DNA of 7,046 nt from an uncultured bacterium (GTDB lineage: Bacteria; Bacteroidota; Bacteroidia; Bacteroidales; Bacteroidaceae). The notes beneath the pieces are model-generated. The model saw nothing but the letters and a program-made list of their open reading frames with translations. It did no database searches and was not told where the DNA came from. The stretch spans positions 1-7,046 of the forward strand of contig CALZMB010000121.1 of NCBI GenBank assembly GCA_945788485.1, given 5' to 3'. This document shows positions 4,315 through 7,046 of this stretch, piece after piece (positions within the stretch are counted from its first letter, which is position 1; each line of letters opens with the position of its first letter). The position numbers and the translations under genes were made by a program.

Positions 4315-7046
4315 TTAGCCGGGGGTGCTGGGGATGTAGTCTGTCTGCTGTTCGACGTTGTAGTTTGACGTTATGATGCTGTTGACGAGCTGGGGCTTGT
4401 CGCCGTGGTCGTTGTAGAAGTCGAGGAAGATGATGCCGAGCTGGGTGTATTGTTTCTGCTCTATGGTCTCGCGGAGCGTGGGGTTCATTGGTTTGCGTAT
4501 GTTTGCCGCGCCCCATGCGGTGTAGTAGGGCTTATGGTGGCGGGGGTCCCACGCGATGGAGTTGAACGTGATGTACCAGAGCGTGGGGTCTTCGTTCTCG
4601 TATGCCTCGCGCAGATGGTGCGCCACGATTTTCGCTTTGCGCCAGGTTTTGTGTTCTCGGTAGATGTCTTCGACGCGGAAGCCGTTATGGGTGAAGACGG
4701 CATTGTCGGTGAACTGCAGGTGTTTCCCGACGGGGCAGTCTTTCTGCCTTTTGATGACGAGGATTTTTCCGCGCGCCTGCTGCAGGGGCGTGACGGCTGA
4801 GAAGTGTTCGGTGATGCGGTGGCGGTATGGCTTGAGTATGTGCGTGAGGCTGTCTGCCATGGCTTTGTCCCAGTGTGCCCCGGTCTCGTCGCTGCCGATG
4901 AGCAGGATGACGAATTCGGAGGGGTTGCGCGTGAGGAAGCTGTCGATGTCGCGCATTGTCTGTTCGAGGCCTTCGCGGCATGTGATGGTGTGTCCGAAGC
5001 GCATGTCGCGTTTGAGGCGTATGTCGAAGGCTCGTATGCCGTCGGCAAGCTGTTCTGCGATGGGGAAGTTCTGTGTGTGGGCTGTGCTGGTGACAGGCGA
5101 TTCGGGCATCGATGCCGAACCGGCGTCGTGTGTGCCGGGTATGGATAGGCGTCCGATGATGCGGCGTCCGTTGATGTGTTGCATCCAGTTTGCGGTTGAC
5201 GCTCGCCGTGGCGTGATGTAGATGTCGAATTGTTTTCCGCGCGCGTCGCTTTCGATATACACTCTTGCCTGTCTGCCGTTGACGTTGGCGTTGCCCATGA
5301 TGCTTGCGGTGGAGCGTGAGTGGAATCCTGCGGCGGCGAGCTGGAAGAAGCTGTCTGCTTCTCTGCCATGGCAGATGTAGAGGCTGTCGATGGTGAGGGG
5401 TACGGGTTTTGATGTGCCGAAGGTGTGGCTTCGGAGGTAGAGGGTGAGTCGTCCGCAGAGGGCGTAGTGCAGGAGTTCGGGGTAGCGGTTCATGGTGTTC
5501 TGGCTTTGGTCGAGGCGTGCTTTCCACCAGTTTGCTGTCCGGAAGCTTTGCTTGTGTCCGGCGTGTAGGGTGAGTTTCCCGTCTTCGGACAGTGTGAGTG
5601 TTGTGCCGGCTGTGAGGCGTCCGTCTGAATCGCCTCCCGGCGTGATGTGTCCGTCGATGAGTTCGTAGCGCCCGTATTGTCCGTCGGGACCCTTGACGAG
5701 GTCGCATCCGTGTATGTTGAGGTTGAGGAGGTCGGCGTGGTAGATGGTGCGCCGGGGCGAGGGGGTGTCGTTGTGTATGTTGCTCTGGGGCATGGTGTCG
5801 CGCATCTCTTCTATCTGGCTTCTGGTGAGGGCGGTGTTGATGTAGGCGTGGCGCAGCTCGCCGTCGTGGCGGTAGATTTTTTTTCTGCCGAAGCAGTAGC
5901 CGGCGTAGGCTACGACGCTGCCGTAGAAGTTGCGGATAGTGAGGTTGTGCCGGTTGTAGAGGTATGCGTTGGCGTTGGCGTTGACGCCGAAGCGCCAGCG
6001 GTTGTGGTTGTAGGTGAGGCTGGCGCGTGCGTAGGCATTGGAACCGGCAGACGTGTGTTTCATGTTGACGGTGAAGAGGTCTGGTATGAGCTGTTTGATT
6101 GAGAGAATATGGTCTCGGTATTCCTGGCTTTGTATGTCAATTTCTCCGTCACGTATGAGCTGCTGAATCCGTGGGAGGTAGGGATTGAGATTGGTGCATA
6201 TCTCGTTGCGGAAGCGGTACTGGTAGCTGTCGTGGTTGTCTGTCGTGAGGCTTTTGATGCTTGGGGAGATGATGAGCGATGTGCCGAGCAAGAGGCGTCG
6301 TGAGAAGACGATGTTGAGGGCGTATCCGAGTTGGAGGTGGTAGTCGTCGATTGTAATGTATGACGGTATGGTTGATTGTCCTATTGCTCCTGCCACGGTG
6401 TTGAGTGTGCCTTTGTCGTTGACGAAGAGGTCTGTCATCTGCTCTGCCGTGCCGTTGAAGCTGTCGTATCCTTTTCTGCGTGCTGCGTAGTCCATGAAGG
6501 TGTCGCTGATGCTGTTGCGCAGTTTCTGGTGTGTGTAGCCGATGCCAATGACGGGCGAGCCGACGGTGCGCAGTTGTATGGCGCCGTTAGAGAAGGCGGA
6601 TGGGTTGGAGTAGCGACGGTGGTTGGTGAAGATGTTGATGTTGATGCCGGTAATGTCGTATCGCACGTCGTCGCCAATGGTGTATTGTCGCGTGATGTCG
6701 TCGAGGTGTGGAATTTTGTCTCCTATGCCTTCAATGTTGAGTTTCTCAACCATGAAATCTCCTCCTGTCCTGCGTCGTATGATGTCAATGTTGGCAAGGT
6801 TTGAGTTGAGGGTGATGGTGAACTCATTCTTGCGTTTGTTGTCACTGGCGGCGTTGAGGTCGATGGCGAAGCCGTATGACAGGAATTTGTATTTGAACAT
6901 GAGACCTGTCTTGTTGCTGACCTTTGAGCGCATGGCGAGTTGCACGCCGTCGAAGTCGAAATTGAGCCATTCGCATGAGGAAGTGTTCTGCAGCTGTATG
7001 GCGGCGTCGTAGAATGACGGCACGGCGTAGCGTGGGTCATAGTCGG
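4315..7046 (-). CDS. DUF4421 barrel fused to a PI-PLC-like phosphodiesterase domain (5' partial)
   Basis: The frame is open to the right edge. The GTG at 7023 is unlikely to be the start, because the codons before it read DYDPRYA, a typical DUF4421 beginning; the signal peptide should lie outside. Positions below count from 7023. Residues 1-385 are DUF4421, a predicted outer-membrane barrel, with amphipathic strands such as GLMFKYKFLSYGFAIDLN (40-57) and NHRRYSNPSAFSNGAIQ (134-150), and ending near GYCFGRKK. Residues 386-610 are an unrecognised, probably beta-rich segment. Residues 613-902 match bacterial PI-PLC: SIPGTHDAGS (627-636, H632 and D633), FDIRLK (666-671, D667 and R669), GHTI (677-680, H678), RNPSEFVILL (699-708), ARGKILVIKR (750-759) and FLDFYND (866-872, D868). 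These fit B. cereus H32, D33, D67, R69, H82 and D274 from memory, so the catalytic set is complete. PI-PLC cleaves phosphoinositides or GPI-type anchors without Ca2+. The substrate here is unknown. Confidence 0.85.
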   Translation of the reverse strand, partial: DYDPRYAVPSFYDAAIQLQNTSSCEWLNFDFDGVQLAMRSKVSNKTGLMFKYKFLSYGFAIDLNAASDNKRKNEFTITLNSNLANIDIIRRRTGGDFMVEKLNIEGIGDKIPHLDDITRQYTIGDDVRYDITGININIFTNHRRYSNPSAFSNGAIQLRTVGSPVIGIGYTHQKLRNSISDTFMDYAARRKGYDSFNGTAEQMTDLFVNDKGTLNTVAGAIGQSTIPSYITIDDYHLQLGYALNIVFSRRLLLGTSLIISPSIKSLTTDNHDSYQYRFRNEICTNLNPYLPRIQQLIRDGEIDIQSQEYRDHILSIKQLIPDLFTVNMKHTSAGSNAYARASLTYNHNRWRFGVNANANAYLYNRHNLTIRNFYGSVVAYAGYCFGRKKIYRHDGELRHAYINTALTRSQIEEMRDTMPQSNIHNDTPSPRRTIYHADLLNLNIHGCDLVKGPDGQYGRYELIDGHITPGGDSDGRLTAGTTLTLSEDGKLTLHAGHKQSFRTANWWKARLDQSQNTMNRYPELLHYALCGRLTLYLRSHTFGTSKPVPLTIDSLYICHGREADSFFQLAAAGFHSRSTASIMGNANVNGRQARVYIESDARGKQFDIYITPRRASTANWMQHINGRRIIGRLSIPGTHDAGSASMPESPVTSTAHTQNFPIAEQLADGIRAFDIRLKRDMRFGHTITCREGLEQTMRDIDSFLTRNPSEFVILLIGSDETGAHWDKAMADSLTHILKPYRHRITEHFSAVTPLQQARGKILVIKRQKDCPVGKHLQFTDNAVFTHNGFRVEDIYREHKTWRKAKIVAHHLREAYENEDPTLWYITFNSIAWDPRHHKPYYTAWGAANIRKPMNPTLRETIEQKQYTQLGIIFLDFYNDHGDKPQLVNSIITSNYNVEQQTDYIPSTPG

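Noticed and set aside
4685..5707. Arg/His-rich minus-strand frame overlapping the PI-PLC gene
   Set aside because: It is in another frame of the same strand as a protein with recognisable catalytic motifs, and its composition is typical of a frame-shifted GC-rich gene.
5647..6102. Val-rich + strand frame opposite the DUF4421 region
   Set aside because: It is antisense to the conserved barrel sequence, with biased Val/Gly/Asp composition and no independent signals.

Overview
The window looks like the chromosome of a Bacteroidales bacterium, probably close to Prevotella or a related gut/oral genus. Four things point there: TAnnTTTG-type promoter elements instead of classical -35/-10 boxes, weak or absent Shine-Dalgarno sequences before several genes, a DUF4421 barrel protein (a family I know mainly from Bacteroidetes), and the Bacteroidetes-like 6-phosphofructokinase. 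Most genes are GC-rich (one sampled line of pfkA is about 62% GC). A short island at about 3900-4280 is clearly AT-richer.

Left part (1-3310), all on the + strand. It starts inside a membrane protein with a C-terminal zinc ribbon (1-684, 5' end missing). A 151-base gap follows with a Bacteroidetes -7 element and a perfect 21-base palindrome just downstream of it. Next comes an NhaD-type ion antiporter/permease (836-2212) and, 57 bases later, pfkA (2270-3247). The last two may be co-transcribed. A strong hairpin terminator (3275-3310) works in both directions.

Middle part (3311-4314), small and unsettled. It holds an array of eight 9-base tandem repeats, a minus-strand gene of unknown function (3418-3897) that converges on pfkA, and a remnant of a type II toxin-antitoxin module. 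The remnant has a good promoter, a strong ribosome binding site, a 47-residue antitoxin-like gene, and then, overlapping by ATGA, only the first 21 codons of a PIN-domain toxin. Imperfect 33-base direct repeats exactly 300 bases apart bracket it.

Right part (4315-7046), minus strand. One very long gene runs off the right edge. Its N-terminal part is a DUF4421 predicted outer-membrane barrel. It continues in the same frame into an unrecognised beta-rich segment and then a complete phosphatidylinositol-specific phospholipase C (PI-PLC) domain with its catalytic residues intact. This apparent surface-anchored lipase fusion is the most interesting protein here. I see no sign that the window encodes one integrated system; it is a housekeeping pair next to a decayed mobile-type module and a surface protein.
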